Origin: Pseudocolwellia agarivorans
GTDB lineage: Bacteria; Pseudomonadota; Gammaproteobacteria; Enterobacterales; Alteromonadaceae
Length of the DNA stretch: 64,000 nt
NCBI RefSeq assembly: GCF_002000085.1
Contig: NZ_MUZU01000005.1
Location: forward strand, 62,001 to 126,000
Reading direction: 5' to 3'
This document shows, in pieces, positions 47,700 to 56,528 of this stretch; positions within the stretch are counted from its first letter, which is position 1, and the number at the start of each line of letters is the position of its first letter. Below the pieces are notes generated by a model. The model saw only the letters and a program-made list of their open reading frames with translations. It did no database searches and was not told where the DNA came from. A program made the translations under genes and the position numbers.

Positions 47700-49271
47700 A
47701 TGATGACCGATAAGCCAACGTCTAAAAATAGTGATAATCCAAAAGAGCCAACCAGTAAGGCGAATACAATTACTAAATCTGCTCAAAAGTCTGCTGATAG
47801 TTCATCTTCAAATACGTCCCAAACCAAAGTCTCGGTTAATATGTCTAATAGTACAGATGCTATAAAAAACAGTGAGCCTAAGGATAAAATAGATAAAGCT
47901 GATAGCAAAAGTTCAGCAGAAAAATCTATTGAGCCGCCAGTAAGTGATAAAAAGGCTGTTACAAAAACGCCATCATCACCTAAATCTTCTTCAGAACAAG
48001 CAAAAAAAACTATGAAATCAGAATCTCGCTCAGAAGCGCCATCTAAAATATCTAAACTGGCTATTTTATCTTTTCTTATTGGTCTACTCGCCATAGTAGG
48101 TGTTGTTTTACTTTATTTTTGGCATGTTCAACAGCAAACTGACGTTATTACTCAGTTACAACAAGTTAAAATTGACGCCTCAAAAAGTAATCAATTGGCC
48201 CAAGAAAAAATAATGAAAACTTTGCAAGCTCAAGAAAAAAGTCTCGCGATGCAATTTACTGATTCTGCTAATAATATGAAGCAAGAAACACAAAACAATA
48301 TTGAAAAGCTTAATCAAATGGTTGAAAAGTTTAGTCAAAATCAACCAACCGACTGGCTAGTCCATGAAGCGGAATATTTAGTGCGAATTGCGGCTCGCAC
48401 CTTATGGTTAGAAAAAGACACAACGGCTGCAATTGGCTTACTACAAGATGCTGACGCGCGTATTACTGAATTAAATGATCCTCAAATATTACCTATTCGT
48501 CAGCTTATTTATCAAGATATTGAAGCATTAAAACTCATACCTAAGCTTGAAACAGAACAAACCATTTTGTCGTTAATGGCATTAGGTGAACAAGTACAGT
48601 CATTACCCTTAATTACCTTGACTGTTGCTCGAGAAGCTGAAAATGCAGACCGTTTTACATTATCAGAAGATGTATCTGACTGGCGTGAAAATATTTCAAA
48701 AACATGGCTGAAATTTTTAGAAACGTTTGTTGTTGTGCATAGTAAAGTGGGCGAATTAGAACCTATTTTACCAGCAGAGCAACGTCAGCATTTAAAAGAA
48801 AATTTAAACCTTAAACTGCAAGTAGCACAGTGGGCAGTGAGTAAAGGTAAGCATAACATATTTATTAAATCGTTAAACGATGCGCAATCATGGTTAACCC
48901 AATACTTTGATTTGAATGATGTAAAAAACAAAGCCTTTATCGAATCAATTGAAAGCTTAAAAGAGAAAGTAATTTCAGTAAATACCAATCATAAATTGGT
49001 TTCTTTAAAGGCGATCAGAAAAGTATTAACCGATAAAAAATCAGTTAGCTTACCTATTACACCGATTCAAAAAGAGGTGATAGAAACGATTGATGAAACA
49101 AAAGAAAACGTAAATGAAAAAATTAAAGATGTAGAAAAAACCGTTCAACCTGAAGTTCAATCTAATAACGTAGAAAGCCCTAAAACTATAGATAACTCAC
49201 CTAAAAACATACAAGACGAAGTCATAGAAAAAAGCGCTGAACAAGCCACTAAAGTAAGCGAGGCAGCGTAA
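47700..49271 (+). CDS. hemX: HemX membrane protein of the haem operon
   Basis: 523 residues: a low-complexity Ser/Lys-rich cytoplasmic start (about 1-115), one membrane helix (LAILSFLIGLLAIVGVVLLYFWHV, about 119-142), a coiled-coil stretch, and the HemX domain (DWLVHEAEYLVRIAARTLWLEKDTTAAIGLLQDAD). Often mis-named uroporphyrinogen C-methyltransferase; no methyltransferase motif is seen. Role in haem synthesis is structural or unknown. Its stop overlaps the hemY start by 1 bp. Confidence 0.9.
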   Translation: MMTDKPTSKNSDNPKEPTSKANTITKSAQKSADSSSSNTSQTKVSVNMSNSTDAIKNSEPKDKIDKADSKSSAEKSIEPPVSDKKAVTKTPSSPKSSSEQAKKTMKSESRSEAPSKISKLAILSFLIGLLAIVGVVLLYFWHVQQQTDVITQLQQVKIDASKSNQLAQEKIMKTLQAQEKSLAMQFTDSANNMKQETQNNIEKLNQMVEKFSQNQPTDWLVHEAEYLVRIAARTLWLEKDTTAAIGLLQDADARITELNDPQILPIRQLIYQDIEALKLIPKLETEQTILSLMALGEQVQSLPLITLTVAREAENADRFTLSEDVSDWRENISKTWLKFLETFVVVHSKVGELEPILPAEQRQHLKENLNLKLQVAQWAVSKGKHNIFIKSLNDAQSWLTQYFDLNDVKNKAFIESIESLKEKVISVNTNHKLVSLKAIRKVLTDKKSVSLPITPIQKEVIETIDETKENVNEKIKDVEKTVQPEVQSNNVESPKTIDNSPKNIQDEVIEKSAEQATKVSEAA

Positions 49272-50455
49272 TGAAAAAACTCGGTGTTTTGCTATTAATA
49301 TTTTTTACCTTTATTGCGTTTGCGCCAATGTTAATTGACGATCCTGGTTACATCTCTATTGCTATGGGGGGCATGATTTACGAACTTACTCTATATACGG
49401 CAATGTTCTGGATCTTATTTGTTTTTCTTATTCTTATCTTACTTTTTATCCTTTTACGAGGTGGTTTTAGGTTCAGCTTAGGTACATGGAATAAATTGGC
49501 CTTTGCGAGTAAGCGTCGTGGAGTAAAAGATTTTGAAAAAGCAGTAGCGGCTTACATTTTAGAAGATTACGTACAAGCGGAACATTTGTTCGCTAAAAGT
49601 GCAGAACCCGCTCAACAACAACGTGTTGGATATTTACTTGCCTCCTCTGCTGCATCTAAGCAAGCATTACGTTCGAATACGCAACATTATTTGGGCTTGT
49701 TAGACAGTATTGGTAACAATGTCAAAAATGGTAATTTAGAGTCAGTCCTTGTGACTATTAAATTGCACATTGAACAAGATGACTTTGAAAAAGCACGTGC
49801 TTTAATTGATGAACATCATAAATTTATTGGGCATGACGCTCGCTTGCTTTCATTAGATATTGACTTAATGTTAATTGAAAAACGTTTTATTGCTGCTGTT
49901 GAATCTTTAGTACTGGCTCGTAAGCAAAAAACGATAACAGAACAAACCATTAAACAATGGGAAGAGACGGCTTTTTACGGCGCGTTTAACCAGCTAGTGC
50001 TTGAAAAAAATGCGGAAGAACTTTCTCGTTACTGGAACAACTTATCAAGTAAAGTTAAACAGCGTGAAGTTATTGTTATGGCTTACTGTAAAGTACTTGC
50101 AGAGCAAAATATAATACAGCCATTAAATAAAATATTACTGCCTGTTGTTAAAAAAGGAACAGATAAAGCCTTTTTACAACAAATGCGAAACTTACCGTTA
50201 AGATCAGCGGATGAACTTATTGCTGTAGTGCAAAAGCATTTACACAAAGATCCACAAAATGGTACATGGTTAAGTTGTTTGGCGCATTTAGCCGTTTCAA
50301 GTAAACAATGGGATATGGCTGAAAAAGCGTTTAATAGTTTAGTTAACTTAGGTGAGATTCAATACGATAATGTTGACCTAATTGCCTTTGCTAAAGTATT
50401 ACAACAACGAGAGCAGTTTGAAAAAGCAACGCAGGTTTACGCTAAGTTGCATTGA
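49271..50455 (+). CDS. hemY: HemY-type membrane TPR protein
   Basis: 394 residues: two N-terminal membrane helices (about 3-20 and 40-63), the HemY_N pattern (PGYISIAMGGMIYELTLYTAMFW...FRFSLGTW), and TPR-like helical repeats to the end. It is the gammaproteobacterial HemY of unknown biochemical role, not protoporphyrinogen oxidase of Bacillus. Last gene of the haem operon, followed by a terminator. Confidence 0.92.
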   Translation: MKKLGVLLLIFFTFIAFAPMLIDDPGYISIAMGGMIYELTLYTAMFWILFVFLILILLFILLRGGFRFSLGTWNKLAFASKRRGVKDFEKAVAAYILEDYVQAEHLFAKSAEPAQQQRVGYLLASSAASKQALRSNTQHYLGLLDSIGNNVKNGNLESVLVTIKLHIEQDDFEKARALIDEHHKFIGHDARLLSLDIDLMLIEKRFIAAVESLVLARKQKTITEQTIKQWEETAFYGAFNQLVLEKNAEELSRYWNNLSSKVKQREVIVMAYCKVLAEQNIIQPLNKILLPVVKKGTDKAFLQQMRNLPLRSADELIAVVQKHLHKDPQNGTWLSCLAHLAVSSKQWDMAEKAFNSLVNLGEIQYDNVDLIAFAKVLQQREQFEKATQVYAKLH

Positions 50456-50476
50456 TAAGGTATTTATCTTAATTTA

Positions 50477-50508
50477 TTGAAAGCCAGTATTTTGTTGGCT
50501 TTCAATAT
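50477..50508. terminator. Terminator after hemY
   Basis: TTGAAAGCCA and TGGCTTTCAA form a perfect 10-bp stem with a 9-nt loop, followed by TATTATT. It abuts the end of the convergent ATPase gene and can serve both strands. Confidence 0.75.
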
Positions 50509-51260
50509 TATTCATTCATAAGTACTTTAGTCATCATTTCATGTCGATTTAAAAAATCTCTAGTAACTTCAAAATGTTCAGTATCTTCATAGGTAGTTTC
50601 ATGAATGCCAGAGTCACTAAAATGGTATATTTTAGCTCTAGGATAAGCGAGCAGAATGGGTGAATGCGTAGCAATAATAAGTTGAGAATTATTTTTTACT
50701 AGTTCATGAATAACAGATATTGCAGTCATTTGTTTTGTTGGTGACAACGCCGCTTCAGGCTCATCCATAAGGTATAACCCATGACCTTTTAGTTTATTCA
50801 TAAACGTCGCCATGAAAGATTCCCCATGCGATAGCTCATGTAATGATTTTTCACCATATCCATGAATTTGTGGGCCTAGTAGAGGATCAACGTCTAAATT
50901 TTCAGTATAAGTAGCCACATTATAAAAACTCTCAGCACGAAGGAAGTAATAGTCTTTTGGTTTTTTATAACTTCTCACTGTTTTAAGATAGTTACCAAGT
51001 TCAGAGTGAGTTTTCTCAGTGCTAAAATTTGTATTTTTATTACCACCTTCAGGGTTTAGACCCAGTGTTACTGCAATTGCTTCAAGTAACGTAGATTTAC
51101 CTGAACCGTTTTCACCTACTAAAAATGTCACGTCTGGATGGAACTCTAAAGAATCTAATGCCTTAATTGTAGGAATACAAAAAGGAAAATCATCAAAGTT
51201 ATCCACCTTATCGCGTTTTAATGTTATCTCTTTAAGGTATGGCTTGTGATCAAAACTCAT
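50508..51260 (-). CDS. AAA/ABC-type ATPase (OLD/RecF-like, COG3910-type)
   Basis: About 250 residues from the ATG at 51260 (MSFDHKPYLKEITLKR), which has GGA about 8 nt upstream; the frame continues to 51290 without a better signal. Walker A FLVGENGSGKSTLLEAIAV, an ABC-like signature LSHGESFMATF and Walker B GLYLMDEPEAALSP, then the His of IIATHSPILL. A single-domain ATPase of the predicted-ATPase family related to RecF/SMC heads. Role unknown; such proteins appear alone in many genomes. The MITE-like repeat begins just upstream of its start. Confidence 0.8.
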   Translation of the reverse strand: MSFDHKPYLKEITLKRDKVDNFDDFPFCIPTIKALDSLEFHPDVTFLVGENGSGKSTLLEAIAVTLGLNPEGGNKNTNFSTEKTHSELGNYLKTVRSYKKPKDYYFLRAESFYNVATYTENLDVDPLLGPQIHGYGEKSLHELSHGESFMATFMNKLKGHGLYLMDEPEAALSPTKQMTAISVIHELVKNNSQLIIATHSPILLAYPRAKIYHFSDSGIHETTYEDTEHFEVTRDFLNRHEMMTKVLMNE

Positions 51261-51282
51261 AAAAAATCCATGGTTAATAAGT

Positions 51283-51477
51283 AACCTCAACTCTGGATAA
51301 CAACTTGCTTTCTAGCAGCTGTTTTTCCTTATTACTTCGTTAAATTCGATTGCAATAGCTCGCTATTGACGCTCCCATTTAACTTGTACTAAGAAAAAAC
51401 ATCAAGCTAGAATATATAAAACCAATAACAGTTTATATTTCAGACCGTTAGCTAATTTCTTATCCAGAGTTGAGGTT
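51283..51477. mobile_element. MITE-like element with 18-bp perfect terminal inverted repeats
   Basis: AACCTCAACTCTGGATAA (51283-51300) and its exact reverse complement (51460-51477) bound a 195-bp stretch without a gene. AAGT stands directly outside both ends, a candidate target duplication. Inside are nested dyads: GTTAAAT/ATTTAAC around CAATAGC-TC-GCTATTG (about 51350-51382), and TCTAGC/GCTAGA further out, so the whole element could fold as one long hairpin. It lies between two minus-strand genes and could act on the downstream ATPase gene as promoter or terminator. Confidence 0.65.
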
Positions 51478-51521
51478 AAGTAAGTTGTCTGTTAATTAGC
51501 AAAAATAGTGGCTAAGACATA

Positions 51522-53387
51522 TTAAGGCGTAATAAATTTATTTGCCTGCGCTGAATACATTTTATTGTATAGACTATTTTTTTCCATTAACTCATCGTGT
51601 GTTCCGTCTGCAACTATTTGGCCTTTATCCATAACTAAAATTCTAGTGGCATAACGAATAACTGATAAACGATGCGTTACAAAAATAGCGATTTTATTTT
51701 TACTCATTTGCTCAAAACGCTTAAAAATTTCTTCTTCGAATAAAGGGTCAATTGCAGCGGTAGGTTCATCCATAACAAGAATATCTCTATTTTGAGCAAA
51801 GTGCAGGCAGCGTAATACAGATAACCGTTGCCATTGCCCTTCTGACATTTCTTCACCATCAAACTCTTTACTTAGTTGTGTATCCATCTGAAAATTTTCT
51901 TTGTAAAAGTCTTTTAAAAAATTGTCGTTTAATTCACTTAAATCAGTATCAAAGCCGATATTTTCACCTAAGGTAAATTTATATTTAGGGTAGTCTTGAA
52001 AACAAACAGCGCAGCGTTCCCAAAAACTTTGGCGATTCAATTTTTTCAATGATAGAGAATTGACATTAATGTCACCAGAAGTAGGTTGGTAAAGGCCAAG
52101 CAACAATTTAACGAAGGTACTTTTTCCTGCTCCATTAGGACCTACAATAGCAATTTTTTCACCTTTTTCTGCAAAGAAAGAAATATTATTTAAAACCAAT
52201 TCGTTTTGTGGAAAAGAGAAACTACATTCAGATAAACTTAAATTATTAACTGTTAATATTTCTTCTTTGTTATTTTTATCATCAGGTAAAGGTTGAGAAA
52301 GGGCTTTGATATAAGCGTAATATTGTTCAAAATAAACTAACCTGCCAACAATTCCTCCTAAATAAGCAGCAACCCCTCCAATTGATGAACGTAGTGCTAA
52401 TATAGCGGAAAGTATAAAAACTACATCTCCTGTTGCTGAAGCTTCTGTAGTACAGACTTTAATAACGACAAAAAGTAACCAACTTAATAAAACTAGAGAC
52501 GGTATAATTGCTAATAGTTGTATAGATACGCTGCGCCATCTTACTTTATTCATTATAAGTCTGAATGAATGAAAGGCATTGATAAACTTTGATGTTAAAA
52601 AGTTGGGTAAATTATATAAGCGAATTTCTTGGCGACTTTCTCTGTGAAATGATAAATCCATTATATAATGCATCGCACGAGAGTCTTTTGAATGGCCAAT
52701 TATTGCAGACCAACTAAGGCGACCAACTTTAACGTGGATAATGTATTCAATTATACCGAGAATGAGGACTATAAAAGAAATTTCCCAAGCATAAAAAAAT
52801 GTTGCTAATGACAATGTACCTACTGTGAAAATTGACGATAACAATTGAGCTAATGTATTAATTAAAATATTGGGAGCATTTGCTATTTGGGATTTTATGG
52901 CCTCAGCTTCATTGAATATTTTTTGCCCTTCAAATACAGCTAAATTTTCGGCTTTATTGGTTGCTGTCATTAATTGCGTGCAAAAATATTTATAACAGTT
53001 TTCGCCTAATACCTGGTTTGATATTGAAGTAATAAATCCAAATATTTTAGGTATTATTTCGATTCCTACCCAAGCAATAATAAAATATATCAGTGTTGGG
53101 TGAGCTATAATTGCCGCAAAAGAATACTCGGTATTAACGAATGTAAATATGAGGTCTATTAAGCTAGCAGTAATAAATATTTTGGCTATAGGAATTAAAC
53201 CTACAACGAAACTTTGTAGAATTACAATAGAAGTAAGCCACGGAGACACTTTAAATATGGTTTTAATTAACTTCCAAGCGAGCCTTAAATTATTCCCATA
53301 ACTCGTTAAAGCCGCTGATACTTTACTGACTTTGTTATTTTCGGCTTGGTCTGCATTATTAGTTTTAACCTTTCCATTTGTTTGCAT
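51522..53387 (-). CDS. ABC exporter (fused membrane and ATPase domains)
   Basis: 621 residues: about six membrane helices (55-360) and an ATPase domain with Walker A VGPNGAGKST, a changed signature MSEGQWQRL in place of LSGGQ, Walker B ILVMDEPTAAIDP and switch His FVTHRLS. The SEGQWQ form is seen in peptide and lantibiotic-type exporters. No C39 peptidase domain. It is the last gene of a five-gene minus-strand locus with a MacB/Dev-type ABC pair, an adaptor and an outer-membrane factor, 88 bp after the latter. Substrate unknown. Confidence 0.8.
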   Translation of the reverse strand: MQTNGKVKTNNADQAENNKVSKVSAALTSYGNNLRLAWKLIKTIFKVSPWLTSIVILQSFVVGLIPIAKIFITASLIDLIFTFVNTEYSFAAIIAHPTLIYFIIAWVGIEIIPKIFGFITSISNQVLGENCYKYFCTQLMTATNKAENLAVFEGQKIFNEAEAIKSQIANAPNILINTLAQLLSSIFTVGTLSLATFFYAWEISFIVLILGIIEYIIHVKVGRLSWSAIIGHSKDSRAMHYIMDLSFHRESRQEIRLYNLPNFLTSKFINAFHSFRLIMNKVRWRSVSIQLLAIIPSLVLLSWLLFVVIKVCTTEASATGDVVFILSAILALRSSIGGVAAYLGGIVGRLVYFEQYYAYIKALSQPLPDDKNNKEEILTVNNLSLSECSFSFPQNELVLNNISFFAEKGEKIAIVGPNGAGKSTFVKLLLGLYQPTSGDINVNSLSLKKLNRQSFWERCAVCFQDYPKYKFTLGENIGFDTDLSELNDNFLKDFYKENFQMDTQLSKEFDGEEMSEGQWQRLSVLRCLHFAQNRDILVMDEPTAAIDPLFEEEIFKRFEQMSKNKIAIFVTHRLSVIRYATRILVMDKGQIVADGTHDELMEKNSLYNKMYSAQANKFITP

Positions 53388-53475
53388 ATATATCCTTATT
53401 TTTACCTTTTAAAACAGGTGAGCACCTTAAAATAAAGCTGCCTTATAGCTGGATTTACGACCTATTAACGGTTTG

Positions 53476-54855
53476 TTATACCTCTTCAGGATCAACTCCT
53501 AATGCTTTAAGTAATAGAATTGAAGATCTAACATTGGTTAACTGCTGTTGCAGAAGGTTTTCTTGTTCTGAAATTAAAATACGCTTTTGAATAGAAACAT
53601 TGAAAGCTGAAACACTGCCATATTTATATCTTTCCTGAGTTTCAAACGTTAATCGCTGTTGGGCTTTTAATCTTAACTTTGCAATATCTAGTTGTCGCTT
53701 ACCTGAAGCTTGTGATGCTAGCGCACTTTCTACATCTTTAAGAGCATTTAAGATAACTTTGCGATAGTCGTTTAATTGCAGCTCCGCGTTTATTTTAGCT
53801 TGCTGTATATTACGCTCTCTTGTACCTGTATCGAGTAATGTGTAAATAATGTCGGCTCCTAGCGTCCAATTTAATGCATTATTTTTTAATAAATCGCTTA
53901 AAGCATTTGAAGCAAAACCTGAATTAGCTGTTAAGGTAATATTTGGGTAAAGTGATTTTCGTGTTAAATCAAAGGTTTTATAAGCAGACTGTAATTTTGC
54001 TTCCGCCAATTGAATATCTGGCCTATGTCGTAATACTTGGGAAGGTGTTTCAGCCGTTAATAATTGAGCAGGAAAAATAAAGTTTGCTCGTGGTGCTAAG
54101 CTAAATTGATGTGGTGGTAAACCCAGTAAATTTCCGAGAGTTAATTCTGAAACAATGCGTTGGCTTGTTAGATCTTCAATACGCGCTTTTACAGTTTGTA
54201 TCTCTACATCTTGATTGTTAATTTCTAAACTGGTGATAATACCTGCTTTTTTTCGCGCTAATAACATCTCTTTTTGGTGTTCTAATTCTGTTAATGTTGC
54301 ACGTTGAAAATCAAGTTGCTTATCTTGCAAACGAACAGTGAAATACGTTTCTGCAATGGATGACGTTAATGAAATTCGTGCCGTTTTTAACAATATTTTT
54401 TGGCTTAAAACATTCAGTTCGGCTATAGCAAGTTTGTCTGTTTTTTTATTCCAAAAATCTATTTCATAACTTGTGTTGGCGTTAAGTGCATAATTTGTTT
54501 GTTTATCATCCTTACGGGTTTTGTTAATGCCCGTTCGCGCCTCAATATTATAATTAATACCGTTATTTGCTTCTTGCTCTTTAGTTGCTAAATCTGCCGA
54601 TTGAATAGCTAAAACAATAGAATAAATGTCAGGGTTATTTGTTAAAGCGAGTTCCGTTAATTCTTTTAGTTTACTATCTTCAAAATCGCGCCAAGTAAAT
54701 GAAGGATGTTCAATTTCATTTTGTTGTTGTTCCCAAAATTCTGGCGTTAATGTAGCCATAACATCTTGCTTATCAAGTTTTATTGTAGAGCAAGAGGCTA
54801 TACAGATAAGTGATAAATACGCGAAAAATAATGGGAGTTTTTGGCAAAAATTCAT
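53476..54855 (-). CDS. Outer-membrane efflux lipoprotein (TolC/NodT family)
   Basis: About 459 residues from the ATG at 54855. The lipoprotein signal (MNFCQKLPLFFAYLSLICIASC) ends in lipobox IASC. Two outer-membrane-factor repeats follow, with SLTSSIAETYFTVRLQDKQLDFQRATL, LLGLPPHQFSLA, VLRHRPDIQLAEAKLQSAYKTFDLTRKSLYPNITLTA and the C-terminal ALGVDPEEV. Forms the outer-membrane channel of the export locus. The start lies at the adaptor gene stop, so the two are coupled. Confidence 0.88.
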   Translation of the reverse strand: MNFCQKLPLFFAYLSLICIASCSTIKLDKQDVMATLTPEFWEQQQNEIEHPSFTWRDFEDSKLKELTELALTNNPDIYSIVLAIQSADLATKEQEANNGINYNIEARTGINKTRKDDKQTNYALNANTSYEIDFWNKKTDKLAIAELNVLSQKILLKTARISLTSSIAETYFTVRLQDKQLDFQRATLTELEHQKEMLLARKKAGIITSLEINNQDVEIQTVKARIEDLTSQRIVSELTLGNLLGLPPHQFSLAPRANFIFPAQLLTAETPSQVLRHRPDIQLAEAKLQSAYKTFDLTRKSLYPNITLTANSGFASNALSDLLKNNALNWTLGADIIYTLLDTGTRERNIQQAKINAELQLNDYRKVILNALKDVESALASQASGKRQLDIAKLRLKAQQRLTFETQERYKYGSVSAFNVSIQKRILISEQENLLQQQLTNVRSSILLLKALGVDPEEV

Positions 54856-54856
54856 T

Positions 54857-55807
54857 TTAGTTATTCTCAGCTGCATTATCTGTTGTTTTAATTGGAAAGC
54901 GTACTAAAACTTGTTGACCAATTAAAAGAGGGATTTTACCTGCAGCAACTACAATTTCTATTACGTAATCATTGTTAGAACCACCTCTCATACTTGAAGA
55001 GTCGTTCGTGGTTTTTCGACCAAATATTTCTCCCACTCGCAATACCTCTCCTTGGTATTGTGTTTCAGGGTTAGCATCAGGAGAAATAATCGCTTTGTCG
55101 CCAACTTTTACCGCGCCAACAAAGTTTTGGTCTAAGTCGGCTCGTACTATTTTTTGAGTATTAGGCATTAATGTAAATGCAGCTGATATATTTAAGGTTG
55201 ACGCACCCATACCGGGTCTTGCTTTAGCTTCGATAATACGACCCGCAACTGGAGCACGTATTGTTCTTTGTTCTAACTTAAATTGTGCACTTTCAACGGA
55301 TGCTTGAGCGCGTAAGATTGCAGCTTCCTGTAGTTCAATATCTAATGTAATCTGATCAATGTCGTCCATAGCTCGATCTAAATCTAATTGCGATGATGCA
55401 TCAATTGTTAATAACGGTTTTAATCGGTCATATTCTCTTTGTGCAATTTTCTTACGTAATAATAAGCTATTCATTGTTGCTTTAGCCGACATCAGTTGTG
55501 CATTAACAGACTTTAGTGCAATTTGTTCTTCGTTATCTTCTTGCACAGCAAGTACATCACCAGCTTCAACAATATCTCCTTCTTGTACATATACTTTGCG
55601 AAAAGTACCGCCTAAACGAGCAGACACTTCAATAATGCCGCCATCAACATCTATTTTTCCTTTAGCAACGGCTGTATAGTTTGAAATAGGAGGCTTAATA
55701 GCTCTACTTTCAAATGTTGCATTTTCTTGGGTAAAACTTTCTTTAAATAGGAAGCCGATAAAAATGACAATGAGAATAGTAATCCAAAATTTAAATGACT
55801 TCAGCAT
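54857..55807 (-). CDS. HlyD-type periplasmic adaptor subunit (DevB/MacA-like)
   Basis: About 316 residues from the ATG at 55807, with AGGA upstream; the longer frame to 55870 overlaps the ATPase gene without a start signal. One N-terminal membrane helix (WITILIVIFIGFLF), a biotinyl-lipoyl half (ARLGGTFRKVYVQEGDIVEAGDVLAVQ), a helical hairpin (about 95-185) and the second half (RTIRAPVAGRIIEAKARPGM). Links the ABC pair to the outer-membrane channel. Confidence 0.87.
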   Translation of the reverse strand: MLKSFKFWITILIVIFIGFLFKESFTQENATFESRAIKPPISNYTAVAKGKIDVDGGIIEVSARLGGTFRKVYVQEGDIVEAGDVLAVQEDNEEQIALKSVNAQLMSAKATMNSLLLRKKIAQREYDRLKPLLTIDASSQLDLDRAMDDIDQITLDIELQEAAILRAQASVESAQFKLEQRTIRAPVAGRIIEAKARPGMGASTLNISAAFTLMPNTQKIVRADLDQNFVGAVKVGDKAIISPDANPETQYQGEVLRVGEIFGRKTTNDSSSMRGGSNNDYVIEIVVAAGKIPLLIGQQVLVRFPIKTTDNAAENN

Positions 55808-55817
55808 GGTTTTCCTA

Positions 55818-56528
55818 TTAATTTTTAAGAGGTTGTGGGCGGTAATCTGAAGAGATAATACCGTCTTCAAGTGTTAGTATTCGATCGGCATGAGAACTCA
55901 AGCGATCATCATGGGTTACACAAAGCACCATAGCATTGTGTGATTTGGCGCTACGGTGTAATAGCTCTGCAACTATTCTTCCATTTTTACTATCAAGCGC
56001 CGATGTAGGTTCGTCAGCAAAAATAATTTTTGGCTCTTTAGAGAACATACGAGCGATAGCAACACGTTGATTTTCACCTCCAGACATTTGTGCTGGGCGC
56101 ACGTTTTTTCTGTGAGATAACCCTACTTCTTCAAGTAAAGCATCAGCTTTTATTAGTGCTTCTTTTTTACTAAAGCCCATGTGTTGCATTGGAAATAAAA
56201 TTTGTTGGCGTGCTGTTAATGAAGCGAATAGCCCCATACTTTGAAAAACAAAACCGACATGTTGGCGACGAAATTTATCTAAATCATTTGATGACAGGCT
56301 CCAGAGCTCTTGTTCAAAGCTAAATACTTGTCCAGCATCAGGTTTTTGTAATCCACCTAAGATTGCTATTAAGGTTGATTTTCCTGATCCTGAAGGACCT
56401 TTAACTAAGGTCATTTCACCTGCAGCTAAATCTAAATCTAGATTGTTCATGGCGATTACACTTGCGTCGCCTTCACCAAATTTTTTCATTAAACCTTTGG
56501 CGCTAATTGCTATTAAAGATTTACTCAT
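55818..56528 (-). CDS. ABC transporter ATPase (MacB/LolD/DevA-like)
   Basis: 236 residues: Walker A KGPSGSGKSTLIAILGGL, signature MSGGENQRVAIARMF, Walker B IIFADEPTSALDSKNG, switch His CVTHDDR. Belongs with the FtsX-type permease gene, which it overlaps by 4 bp. This pair with adaptor and outer-membrane factor matches DevBCA/MacAB-type mechanotransmission exporters of lipids, peptides or siderophores. Confidence 0.9.
   Translation of the reverse strand: MSKSLIAISAKGLMKKFGEGDASVIAMNNLDLDLAAGEMTLVKGPSGSGKSTLIAILGGLQKPDAGQVFSFEQELWSLSSNDLDKFRRQHVGFVFQSMGLFASLTARQQILFPMQHMGFSKKEALIKADALLEEVGLSHRKNVRPAQMSGGENQRVAIARMFSKEPKIIFADEPTSALDSKNGRIVAELLHRSAKSHNAMVLCVTHDDRLSSHADRILTLEDGIISSDYRPQPLKN

Noticed and set aside
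47700-49271. Uroporphyrinogen-III C-methyltransferase activity for HemX
   Set aside because: The protein has a membrane helix and the HemX domain but no SAM-binding or methyltransferase motif; the name is an old annotation carry-over.
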